Below the pieces are notes generated by a model, which was not told the origin of the DNA, did no database searches, and saw nothing but the letters and a program-made list of their open reading frames with translations. Positions 54,801 through 64,000 of a stretch of 64,000 bases of DNA are shown here, in pieces. Made by a program: the position numbers and the translations under genes. Numbering within the stretch: position 1 is the first letter of the stretch; each line of letters opens with the position of its first letter. Source of the stretch: Mytilinidion resinicola (taxonomy: Eukaryota; Ascomycota; Dothideomycetes; Mytilinidiales; Mytilinidiaceae); NCBI RefSeq assembly GCF_010093595.1, contig NW_022985440.1, forward strand, positions 1,331,609 to 1,395,608. Reading direction: 5' to 3'.

Positions 54801-55456
54801 TCAAGAGCTGCCTAGTCGATCCATTTCTGTCGATGAATGGCTCTGGGGGGTTGAAAACGGAACCCACACAACTTTCCTGTTTCCTGGCAACTTAGGGGGA
54901 CCAGACTTGATGTTTGTTCTCACAAATGACCAAAATGAAAAAGTGCTCATTGTAATACAGGTCAAGTAACTTATAATCCCACTGATCGATATCTGCTGAC
55001 GATTCATAGTTCAAGGTAAAGGTATCCGGACACCAGCCCGCCCAACTCAAAGACGTGCTCAAGAAATTGACACAAGGGGATTGGCTTGACAAACAACATT
55101 TCAAGGGAGACATAGTTTTCATCTATGTCGCTCCGTACTCAACAATCATATCACAGGAATTTGAATGTATTGTCAAGACCAGTGTCGGCAATCTTATCGA
55201 GAGGAATTGCTCCATCGACCGGTACTATTTTTGTTACATTGACAAGACAGACTCGGCAAACGTCTGGGGTCATACACTAGACAAATTGATTGTACTAATA
55301 AAAGGTAAATGGGAGGAAGATGGTCAGGGAATTAAAAGAGCAGCTGAAGATGATGTCAACTCAGATGCTGATGTGAGCCATAGATCGCGGAGAGTGGCTA
55401 GGGCGCGAGGAGGAGGCAGGTCGCGAGGAGCTAGATCGGGGAGAGGAACTAAGTAG
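51866..55456 (+). pseudogene. Crinkler (CR)-type P-loop NTPase plus PD-(D/E)XK nuclease protein, disrupted
   Basis: Exons 51866-51953, 52013-52456, 52515-(53728), then 54007-54516, 54574-54960 and 55010-55456 all keep one frame, about 1,030 codons. The N-terminal 180 residues are unrecognised. Then comes a STAND-like NTPase with Walker A FGTAGTGKT (about 249-256) and Walker B ILWCIDEAQ (about 394-401), a helical middle, and a C-terminal restriction-endonuclease-fold domain with GGPDLMFV followed by VLIVIQFK, the D...QxK nuclease core. The tail is RGG-rich. This NTPase-nuclease layout is that of CR effectors related to Crinklers. Two lesions are seen. A TAG at 52291-52293 lies early in exon 2. 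A 271-bp MITE sits at 53729-53999 with a 7-bp target duplication, and its removal restores the frame. The intron at 54961-55009 uses an unusual GTCAAG donor. No signal peptide was seen. Confidence 0.65.
53729..53999 (+). mobile_element. 271-bp MITE inserted in the CR-type gene
   Basis: Ends are CTCAGGTTG and CAACCCGAG, 9-bp terminal inverted repeats with one mismatch. TCTAGGA stands directly before (53722-53728) and directly after (54000-54006), a 7-bp target-site duplication (8 bp if GTCTAGGA is counted). The interior has a TATATACTAGGGGAAGG stretch, a C/G run and several CTGATAC repeats, and no coding potential. A second copy lies inverted at 57924-58170. TSD length is compatible with hAT-type transposition, but the end sequence alone does not fix the superfamily. 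Confidence 0.85.
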
Positions 55457-56149
55457 CTACGCGACTTATAGTAGTAGAGCAGTAAAGTAATCTACTAGAT
55501 TGTACAAAACATCGCGCAACTTCTCTAGGAAGCTCTGTTGAGTCAAGCCTGTTTCGATTACCAAGATGAAGTCTCTGTGGGCAATGAGCCTGTCGGGGTC
55601 CACCAACGCATGGGACAACCAAGATTACAGCCGTGCTCGTCTAGTGTCTCGCCGTAGAGGATCTCGACTTCTATCTTTCTGATGCGTTGTGTGGTGAGGT
55701 GCTTGTCGACAACTCTGCGGTCACGGACGCTTTGGATCAGGGAATCGAACATAGGGCACCAATATCACTGATATATTGGGAAAGGAAGGTTTGAAAGTGC
55801 TGAATCAGCCTTGAGCTTATTGCCAACTTTGCTGAGATACTTACACCCATTTGGCTCCTAACTGCACACAGTTTTATCGCCATCAACTTAGGTTGCAAAT
55901 TGACGTGAACTCTGTTTGATTTGTGAAGCCGTACGAGCAGACTATATACTACATAGGGAGCGTAGGCATAAGTACTAATTAGAGGCAGCAGTAGGCAGCG
56001 GTAGGCAGGGTAGGCCACCGTACCCCAACCCCTCTCTGTAGAAGTTGTAATTGGCTAGGCACGTAGGCCGGAAACCCTGAGTCATCATCGCTTTTGTCCT
56101 CGTCCTCCTTATTCTCTCGGGGATGATCTCTATTATAAATCGGCGCCTT
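55457..56149. other. Intergenic with a third, degenerate MITE fragment
   Basis: A minus-strand frame at 55558-55752 starts at a real ATG (MFDSLIQSVRDRRVVDKHLT) but is only 64 codons and unrecognised; it may be a gene fragment. A fragment of the MITE family begins near 55888. AGGCAG-type short repeats occur at about 55985-56015. Confidence 0.4.
55888..55965 (+). repeat. Degenerate MITE fragment
   Basis: The run TTAGGTTGCAAATTGACGTG, then AACTCTG and a later TATATACTACATAGGGAG, follow the start of the element at 53729 (CTCAGGTTGAAATTGATGTG, AACTCTG, TATATACTAGGGGAAGG) in order and spacing. The far end could not be found, so this copy is truncated or too diverged. Confidence 0.5.
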
Positions 56150-57700
56150 TCTTACGTCCGTTTCCAAAGTGACAGGTTCCGAAGGTTCAGGATGGGAAGT
56201 CCCAGCCGATTGAGGCTCAATTCCTGCCTCTGTGGAGTGACAATGAAGCGATATATCCCCGAATTCCTGGCTTGTGTCTGCTCCACAGGAATCTTTGACT
56301 TGGTGATTATCCCAACGCTACCAGCATTTAGCACAAAAAGACACCGTGCAAAGTTGCCGAAGATCTAGCCTATGACAATTCCCGAGCGCACTCTTGTATA
56401 GTAAAACTTCTTCTCGTCTTTAGGGTTCGATTTCTCTTCTTCCGAAGCCTCCCCGCAAAGCACTGCAAGCTCTTCTTCGTACTAGATGTTTGGGTGTGGA
56501 ACTGCTATTTTAAATTTGTTATTTTCGCCTACTTAGCTGATCCATTACCGGGTGCGTCGTTGCCGCTTTGGTTCCCTAGCTAAGATCGTCCGTGTTGCAA
56601 AAGGCATACACATTAAGGATGTTGATGTAGCTCGGGGTCAAGAGCAGATATTGGAGGAATGACGTAAATATATGCTTTCACTTCTGACCGGAGTAATTTT
56701 ACTGTTACGAATATGGAGGCGAACATGAGACAGCTGGCACAATGCGTTAGTCTTAACTGGCGGACTAATAGAATAAGAAATTAACTTTACCTTATGACGA
56801 TTGCCTAGTAGTAGACTATTCCTAGGTATATTCTCTTCGTGCCTTTTGGTGTATTGCCGAGTACAAGAATGAAGCAGGCTATCAGGCAAGCGACATATAA
56901 CCCTTCGAAGAACACTGATTAAATTAAGCCGGCTTTTCCTAACAGGATTGGATCGCTTAACGACCGGATGATAATTCGGAAAACTAAGAAGAAATTGGCC
57001 TAGATTGTTGTGTTAGCTTTAGTCCCAGCGGAGTGACAACGATAACTACACCTAGATACTTACTAAGGCGAACCAAGCAAATATCATGCTCACTACTTAG
57101 TATACAACCTTAATAGTTAGCATGATCTTTCGAAGTGAGTGACCAAATTGCTAAATCTTCCAAAAATAGACCACTACGTATATAGCGGCGAAAAAGCTGC
57201 CATTCAACCAGCGACAACGCTGTGAAATGAACTCCGCGACGCCTTCTGGCACATCTGTTTCCCTAGTGGAGTTTTTCAAATATCGAGGAACCTATTTACT
57301 GCGCTTCTTTGTAACCAACTTATAGCAAATATAGCAAAGAATGCGATCCTCGGCCAAATACATGTTAACAGTAAAACAGTTGCGTCTCCATACATAGAAT
57401 TATCGAAGTAGCAGACGTCAGCGAGGCGACAATATTTCGAAGGACGGAGTAGTTGCTACTATAGAGGATGCAAATTGAATCTTCCTCATACCTTTAATGC
57501 AAAGCTTAATGCTCGAGCAACAGTAACGAAGATTTTCGACGTCGAAAAGGTCTGGACCACGAACTCGTTAGATGGAGTCAGGAAGCGAAGTTCTAATTTT
57601 TGATCCAATAAGGAGTACTGTATACCTAATATACGAGCTCGTATATCATTCTAGGACTGCGAAACCTTTACTCCCTTTCCCAACTGTTCTTCAGCAGGAT
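56150..57700 (-). pseudogene. Chitin synthase relic with RIP-like mutations
   Basis: Pieces of a class I-III chitin synthase follow one another on the minus strand: NMYLAEDRILC (57366 down), [20 protein letters not shown] with the signature QRRRW here [34 protein letters not shown], then [17 protein letters not shown], a conserved YEEELAVL segment and the C-terminal membrane region near 56150-56360. Stops sit where tryptophan or glutamine belongs: TAG at 57292-57294 (W), TAA at 57097-57099 (Q), TAG at 56576-56578 (W of SWGTK), TAG at 56365-56367 (W). These are the C-to-T/G-to-A changes left by repeat-induced point mutation. Frame breaks also occur. The region above 57370 is only weakly similar to the N-terminal part, and the segment with the catalytic centre appears deleted. 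It cannot be functional. Confidence 0.8.
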
Positions 57701-57923
57701 TAGGATTGACAAAAGCGCTCAAGTCGGTTTAAAACGGTAAGTTTCCGGGTTGGGACGGGATTTGATCATTAAAAACTATCGCGTAGAAGAAGAAACTGTT
57801 TATAGTAGTTTTAATGCCAGAACCTCCTCCGGTCAAGTAGTCCGGGTTGTCCAAACTTGCTCAGTCATCTTATAAATCAGAACAGAAGTCAAACCGAAGA
57901 TTCAGCGTCATCTTCACTCGCCA

Positions 57924-58170
57924 CTCAGGTTGCAGCACTACAACCTAGGATCAACAACTCATATGCCAGAAAGCTACTCTCCGAACATCAGCTGTAGAGA
58001 ACCCAGCTGAAATCTCAGCTGTAGAGAACCGAGCTGAAGCCTCAGCTGTGCAGGGCTCATCTGAACTTACTAGCGCGCCACCCTGGGGGTGGCCCCCTTC
58101 CTTCCCCTAGTATATATACAACTAGCTAGACGTCTATAGAAATCAGAGTTCACATCAATTTCAACCTGAG
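57924..58170 (-). mobile_element. 247-bp MITE, second copy in inverted orientation
   Basis: It is bounded by perfect 9-bp inverted repeats CTCAGGTTG...CAACCTGAG. It shares its two ends (about 100 and 50 bp) with the copy at 53729-53999 in opposite orientation. Its middle differs, having three or so AGCTGTAGAGAACC-type repeats instead of CTGATAC repeats. Flanks are CTCGCCA on the left and TTCGCCC on the right, a plausible but mutated 7-bp target-site duplication. Confidence 0.8.
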
Positions 58171-58282
58171 TTCGCCCGTTCGTCGCGTCTGCAGGTCTAT
58201 TTCGCCGTCGCAAAAATGACGCCCAATCCCGCGTACTATGACCTTGATTTTGGTTTTCCAACGTATCTTGAAGTTCAATGGC

Positions 58283-61200
58283 CTATCGATTCGTACCATC
58301 CCTGCCGGTGAAATTCCCCATGTGCAAGGAAACATCATGATCACTATCCAAGGTCCTTGGCCCAGCCGACCTTGCCCTCTTCCATTTAAGCCAGGAATTT
58401 GGCCTATGATTCAACCCTTGGCTCTCCTCTCGTTGTCTAGCCCACTCTTGAAGCTTCTCGCTTGCATACACATAGCCGAAGACGCTTGCTGGGGAATCTA
58501 CGTCTCGGGGTAGCATTTTGAAGTAGCCATTCCAGAGGTAGACTATGAGCGTTGAAATGACCAACATGGCAAGGATGCTAACGCTGAAGAAGACGGAAAA
58601 CGGAGATATGACTAGAAGCTCGGTGCGGATCGAGAGGGTAGCTGATATATTATTCGATGCTTCCGGAGCACCAATAGAAATAGATGCACTCGCACGACGG
58701 GCTAAGCGCGCAGTACCTGTCTCAATTAGGGGATTTCTTGGCACTGGCCGGGAAGTTTGTTGCGAAGAAGTAGCGCGGTAGGGGTCGAAGATGTTTCGGG
58801 GTATGTGACTACTACCGTGGTGTATATTGATGTCCTTATCACTGTCCTGGTAGGTCTACACACTGGGATTGTAATATTTCGACGGATGGTGATTCTCTCC
58901 GTCGGAGCGACCGTAACTCTTTTGAACGTCAGTTTACAGTGACACGGAACGCGAAGTCGAAGTCACTATTTGAGTTGACAATGCTGTTGTTGTCACCCGT
59001 GGTTCAAAATCGGGACCGAACGGCATTTTGGAGCCTACTGGTTGGTATGCCCGGTGTCCGTCGTAGCCATTGGGTAATGATATAAATGACTGAAAGAATG
59101 AAGAAAACACCTTCTTGGAGACGTCGGCGAGAACTCCAGTGTCCATCAGAGATTGACGGTCGTAATTGACGAGGGCCAGAGAGGCGTAGCTGTAAAAGTC
59201 TGAGTAAAGATCTCCCTCTTGGAAGCTGAATGGCGCCGCTCCATCACTATTAACTCCAAATGCCAATTCTTTGGGGTAGTTGGAAGCTTCCCTAAGCGCA
59301 ATCTGAAAGAGGTAACCCCAACTATTGTACCTTTTAGTTCCAGTGTATCAGTAGAATGGAACATACACATCGGACGGTATTGTTATACTGGGGCAAACCC
59401 GTTGGCTGTCTGTAAGCTGATTCATTGGCATATTGCGTGTCAAATTCCGCCCAAGCTTCCGTGGCATTTCTCGGATCATCCAACAGCTTGTACCCTTGGA
59501 CACTGCCGTCGCTGACGCTAACAGTTTTACTAGCATTTGCGGCTTCCAATATCGTCATGAAATTCAGCGCTGCTATTTGAGGTTTCTCTGCGAAAATCAA
59601 GCGAGTCGGCCCATCGGTGGTGTCATGATACGAGCTCGGGTGGCTAGCATTCATCCAAAGCACAGTGAAGTTGGTGCTCAAAAAGTCTGCCTCTTCAGTT
59701 CCGTATCCAAATGGCAGCCATTGTCCAACGGCGAAATTCGAAGTCGTCGGCTGGCCGGTGTAGGATACAAAGTAGTTTAGTCTAATGAGGCTCGAAAGCT
59801 CGTACCCGACAACGAGACCCTTGGGATTGGAGCTGACGTCCCATGTCGCTGGATCGGTTAGGTTTCGAGTTGACATCCACTGATTGGTATCGGGTATGGG
59901 ACTGCATTCCATTCTACCAGATAACGCTTTGGTGTTGTAGGTAATGTCCAATGCGGGGCCCTGCATTTGTCTTTGGTCGGTGGAGTTGATACCTCCAATT
60001 GTGGCCACACTCGCAGTGATGTTCCTAAGATCCATTATCGGAAAACTCCAGCCATTCTTGCTAAACGCAGGAGATGAGCTGTTGTATGAGCACTGAGAAA
60101 GAGCGCTAAATAACCACGAGCTCTGATAGCCCGCTCCTCCAAAGAGATGTGGTGTAATATCTGGCCAAGCTAAAGTGCGACTGCTCGAAGCGGTGCCAGC
60201 ATAACTTTGAAACAATGGGGTACTGTACGAATTTCCAAGTTTGGCCTCAAATCGATGTTGTACGCTGCGGACCCAGGCTCTCTTGTCCAAAGAGCAGACA
60301 TGAAGACCTACAAGGCCTCCGCGGTAAAGGCGTCGAACGTCACCAAAAACAAAATCCAGTGTTTTTTTCTGGCAGCCCTGACAGTAATCCAAAGAGTAGG
60401 AGTGGATGCATAGGACAAAGTGGCTGCATCCGAAGGATTTTGAGGCCGCTGCAGAAGAGCAAGAAAAGGCGTCAGACCCCTGAAAGTATCATCGATTAAT
60501 TGCCACCATAATTTTACAAAAAAGGCAATCAAAGTAGGGACAATACTGGACGGTGCCAGAGAACCAAATCTATAGTTTCCAAGCTTGATATCGGTCTTAT
60601 AGGCCAATGCACTCTCGTACAGGCCTTTTCCTTGAGACGTGGCGTAGATGGCGGCAAGGCCAGCGATGATGGAGACCTGGAATAGAACCAATAGGGCTCC
60701 AATCCAGCGGCATAGACTCGGTGGCCGCCAGTCCTCGCCATCATACTCCGCTTCAGAGAGACCTAGTCCTCGAGCGAGACGCTGTCGCTTCAGGCAATTG
60801 AGATGACCGCCGAGGCAACGATATTGTTGCACTGCTGAGAGGTTGACGTATCTTACCAGATTGGACGAGAAACTGGTGATCACCTGAGGCAGCTTCTACC
60901 TGGCGTACAGGCACTCTGTCCAAGCCTTCAAAGCAATTCGCTGCCTCAGAGCCCTGGATCGCCATTGCAGCAGCCTCTATGGTATTGGATCTCTTCTGAG
61001 CCCAAGTGGTCTCCGTGAGAGCCTCGTCAAGTAGAAAAGCCCAGTAGCTAGGGCAGTCAGAAGTAAAAATGTCACGCATATCGCACTTCCGACCCCAAGA
61101 CTGACGATCAGTGGAGTGTTTGTCACCGAGATGGAGAAAGGCATTGCGGTAGTGTCGTTGGAATGTTCGAGATTAGATCATACGGAGAACAGTCCTTCAG

Positions 61201-62477
61201 AAAAAAATCGCTGTTTAACAGCATTTGCTTGTTCAATGAGGTCGCGTGCCGACATCAGAGCATCAATGTCATGGCTGTACTGAGCCGCAAGAGCCTCAAG
61301 TGGCCCTCCAAAGTGAGGAAAGTTAGGAGTGTTCTACGTGAGGAGGATCTGTAGGTTATTGGAGTCGGTTTCGTTGATAGAAGAGCTCTCGAACTGTGCC
61401 TCATCGAGGAATGTTGAGTCCATGGTCTGCTTTGTCCGATTGAAAGTTTCATCGTCAACCGATACGAAAAATTCCGAATTTGAAAGTGAGACATTAACAG
61501 GCACGCGTGCAGGAAGATACTGGGTACTGCATATATATGCTAGGTAGCTTCCCTTGCCCGAAGGTTTTTGGATGCCTAGTTGGGTAGCGTTTAGTGACTG
61601 TAAAACAATGTAATCTCGCAATCCGCAGTTTGAAGTACCCTAAAAGTGTCAGCCTCGGAGCAAGGACTCCGACCCTGTCGATCCGCCAGGGAGTGACAGC
61701 AACGCCCAAGGTTCGGTGCGGATGACATCTTTCGTGAGTGGAATCCATAGTAGCGTGTAAAGAACAGCCACCATCGTGGGCATGAATCTCCATGAGAAAC
61801 TGAACCCGCTAGTGCTATGCTTGTTGACCAGCCCGTTGTGCTTTGTGAATAGACGAGAAGCCCAATGCAGACAAATTCAACGGTGATTGAGATCTAATGA
61901 CAGCCAGAACATAGTAAGACTGTAAAGACACAGGTAGCCAGCGAGTGGGCAGTTGAAGTGCAGGCGCATGCGAGGATCCTTGTGGAATTGCTGATGAAGA
62001 TGAGTCCGATTCGTCATCTTGACCAGCTTCAGAATCAGCGTCTGAAAGATATCAGCTTTAGACAGAGCCAGTAATAAGGGTACGCGAAGCTGATGACGAT
62101 ATTGTCGTTTCTTGGGGTTCGGAATCATCTATATCCTCCTCGCTTGCATTACTAGCCCCACTTAGCGAAGATACTTTGTCACCACCGGTAGTCCTTGGTA
62201 TAGAAGTTGCTACACCCGATGGTGGACCTTGTTCATAATCATTTCTTGGCAGAGAAGCTTCCTGATTGCTTACACAGTCCGACAGCGACTGAGAACCATT
62301 CGAGTCTCTTCCCAAATGTGTACCGATTGGACACACGGGCTCTACGAGTCCCTCTGGCGGAGAAGTCGCGTTGTTGGAAAGAATGGCCGGCGATCCACCA
62401 GGCTGAAGAACATTCCTCGGGCCGTGAGAAATAGTATTCAGCTCAGTTGCCTCTGTTGCCGACCCGTCCTCCGGCAT
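58283..62477 (-). pseudogene. DUF3433-family multi-pass membrane protein, multiply disrupted
   Basis: Conserved blocks occur in order on the minus strand. From the ATG at 62477 there is an acidic Ser-rich N-terminus, then SWRFMPTMVAVLYTLLW and the DYIVLQSLNATQLGIQKPSG extracellular part (61334-61621). RRPLGLRRDP follows, then EDWRPPSLCRW and PTLIAFFVKLWWQLIDDTFR with ASTPTLWITVRAARKKHW (60308-60760). Then come a long N-glycosylated domain (59334-60250) and the final membrane helix near 58600. DUF3433 proteins are large fungal plasma- or vacuole-membrane proteins of unknown role. Lesions include a TGA in the first helix region, a frameshift after GLRRDP (about 60990), a TAG before VFMSALW (about 60306) and further frame changes. 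Some could be undetected introns, but not all. Confidence 0.65.
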
Positions 62478-63173
62478 GTTCTAATGTAAGCAATATCAAA
62501 ATGAACAGCAAACAGAATATGCAATAGAATTTATCATGCAGACATGAGAGTGCGCAAGGATCGGGGTGAGAAAAAGGAGGCCACACTTCAAGGCATCGCG
62601 GACAGACATCATCGCGCTTATCGCGACGACACGTCGACAAAGCTGAAATCGGCCTTTCCAAAAATAACAAAATAGCAGACACTGCCACACAGGAATGAGG
62701 TTCAAGGTAGGTCTAAATTTCATGCAGAGCCGCGATGACACTCTCCTACAGGAGGTGTCTACTGGACGATGAAAGCTTGCGAACCGCCCGGACCATGCTA
62801 CCGCAGCACTGCACAGCGAGATCTTCTCACTGACTATTACAACTTGACCAAGTATTCCGCCATCTGCAGTTCCTTCTGCAAGCTTCATTAGCACGCAATA
62901 GACGCAGTAGAATACGACGAGGTTGTATGTGCAGATTCCAGCGGAAACGGTTGGAGCACTCATCGGCTCAGCCCCCAAGCAGCGTAGGCCGTTTGTAGTC
63001 AAGCGCAATGCCGATCCTCAAGAACCTTTGCACGCTAGTCTGGGTGCTTCAACCTCGTTTCTCCACAATTGTCAAACTTAAGACCCTTTGCACGCTAGTC
63101 TGGGCGCTTCAACCTCATTTCTCCACAATTGTCAAACTTAAGAACCTTTGCACCTAATTGTACTACATTACAT
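62478..63173. other. Intergenic with unrecognised hydrophobic frame and tandem repeats
   Basis: A minus-strand frame from an ATG at 62963 (MSAPTVSAGICTYNLVVFY) stays open for about 155 codons and has several hydrophobic stretches. It matches no family I know and may be chance. The right end carries 60-bp tandem repeats. Confidence 0.35.
63020..63154 (+). repeat. 60-bp tandem repeat, 2.25 copies
   Basis: Units 63020-63079 and 63080-63139 differ at three positions, and a third partial unit ends at 63154. It ends 20 bp before the ATG of the Clr5-domain gene, so it lies in the promoter or leader of that gene. Confidence 0.9.
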
Positions 63174-64000
63174 ATGCCATCTCATCTAGCAACCATTGAC
63201 TGTCGAGCGATGCAGGACACCCCTGTCAGCTCCCAAACCCCCAAGGAGTCGTCTCCACCCCGGAGCCCAGTCGCCATGAGGAGACGCCGGCCTCACACTC
63301 AAATAGCGTGGGCAAAGATACAACCGAGCCTCAAGTATTACTACATCGACTTGGACATGACTCTTCAAGACGCCATGCAAAAGATAGACAAAGAGCATAA
63401 CTTTTGTGCCACGTAAGTTATGCTTTCCTATGAAGCCGGGTGATGTCTAAGTATCCACAGTGAGCAGATGTACAAGAAGCGACTTAAAGCTTGGGGGCTT
63501 TCGAAACAGGTCAAAGCCGACGAGAAGGAGAAAGCCCTGGCAAAGATTCTCCACAATGAACCACTCATAAATGAATCTAACCCGATTCGTCATGACAAGC
63601 TCGTTCGATACGCAAAGTCTCGCGTTAAATCTGGGGCATTGGATAGCCATCACCTAAGCAGGATGATGAAGCGAGATGGACGTGATCATTACGAGCGGCA
63701 AACATTGCAACCTGGTGCTATCAGGCACCCTATTGTAACTGGTTTCTTCCACGCGGCAACCGAAGCTTCATCCGTACCACGCTCTCCAGCACTTCCAGAC
63801 CGATTTGCCGAATTGGACGTGTTCCTTCGGGCGATGCAAGCATTGATAGGGAGGGAGCGAGAGGAGTGGCTAACAGGGCGGCAAATTTCTCCAGATGCGA
63901 TATTTAGTGCACTAATAAAGGGCATGGCGTACTGGCGCAAGAACGCGTTTGCAGCAGCTCGGTGGTCATTCGGCCAGGCAGCTAAGAAGATGACGGAAGA
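63174..64000 (+). CDS. Clr5-domain protein (partial, 5' part)
   Basis: Exons 63174-63412 and 63461-64000 (window end) join in frame. After a Ser/Pro-rich leader with RRRRPHTQ comes a Clr5 domain: WAKIQPSLKYYYIDLDMTLQ, DAMQKIDKEHNFCAT and, across the 48-nt intron, EQMYKKRLKAWGLSKQ. Clr5 domains are short helical modules in many ascomycete proteins. In fission yeast Clr5 contributes to silencing, while most homologues are uncharacterised. The following region is helical (PDAIFSALIKGMAYWRKNAF) and may begin the TPR-like C-terminal part common in this family. The ATG at 63174 is preferred; one at 63210 is also possible. No damage is seen in the visible part. Confidence 0.8.

Noticed and set aside
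53729..58170. Composite transposon with inverted terminal MITEs carrying the nuclease end and chitin synthase relic
   Set aside because: Each MITE has its own short terminal repeats, and the left copy has its own perfect target duplication inside the gene. They are separate insertions.
6759..62477. Reassignment of TAG or TAA to an amino acid to explain the many internal stops
   Set aside because: Intact genes in the window end with TAA, TAG and TGA, and no internal stops occur in Tsr3, Bpl1, Pgm2, Bsd2 or Rad3.
1..64000. CRISPR arrays, bacterial operons or rRNA genes
   Set aside because: None seen. Gene structure is eukaryotic throughout and no regularly spaced short direct repeats were found beyond the listed tandem repeats.

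Overview
This is nuclear DNA of a filamentous ascomycete (Pezizomycotina). Genes lie on both strands at roughly one per 2 kb. Introns are mostly 46-120 nt, with GT donors, CTGAC/CTAAC-like branch points and AG acceptors. The recognisable proteins are typically fungal: Tsr3, Bsd2, Coa4, Cbp6, biotin ligase, phosphoglucomutase and an XPD/Rad3 helicase, alongside fungal-only families (DUF3433, Clr5, a But2-like secreted protein). Gene order and families suggest a dothideomycete-like fungus, but the class cannot be fixed from this window. All exon models are hand-made from splice signals and frame; every intact multi-exon model closes in frame.

Layout. 0-5.5 kb: end of a tail-anchored protein, Tsr3, a small secreted protein and a FAD monooxygenase. 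6.7-19.4 kb: a cell-surface and carbohydrate zone with a membrane-anchored GH16 glucanase-like gene (one stop codon), a GT2 glycosyltransferase (deleted core plus stops), a Cys-rich membrane protein, a broken F-box gene and an intact sterol-glucosyltransferase-like GT28 gene. 20.7-26.5 kb: housekeeping genes for mitochondria and metabolism (Cbp6, Bsd2, Coa4, Bpl1). Cbp6 and Coa4 are built from very short exons and are easy to miss. 26.9-32.4 kb: three neighbouring secreted proteins, one a complete-looking kinase domain behind a signal peptide. 33.8-41.4 kb: phosphoglucomutase, an asteroid-type XPG/PIN protein, a single-pass membrane protein and a diacylglycerol-kinase-type lipid kinase. 41.7-45.7 kb: two paralogous RING proteins flanking a decayed small gene. 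47.2-49.7 kb: XPD/Rad3 helicase.

51-64 kb is an accessory, decaying region. It holds a large P-loop NTPase plus PD-(D/E)XK nuclease protein of Crinkler (CR) type, cut by a 271-bp MITE with a target-site duplication. It also holds a chitin synthase relic with RIP-like TGG-to-TAG and CAA-to-TAA changes, a second inverted MITE copy, a broken DUF3433 membrane protein and the start of a Clr5-domain gene behind 60-bp tandem repeats.

The most striking theme is the number of otherwise well-conserved genes that carry isolated in-frame stops or short lesions next to intact housekeeping genes. The best candidates for new biology are the CR-type NTPase-nuclease with its MITE family, the secreted kinase in its secreted-protein neighbourhood, and the RING paralog pair.
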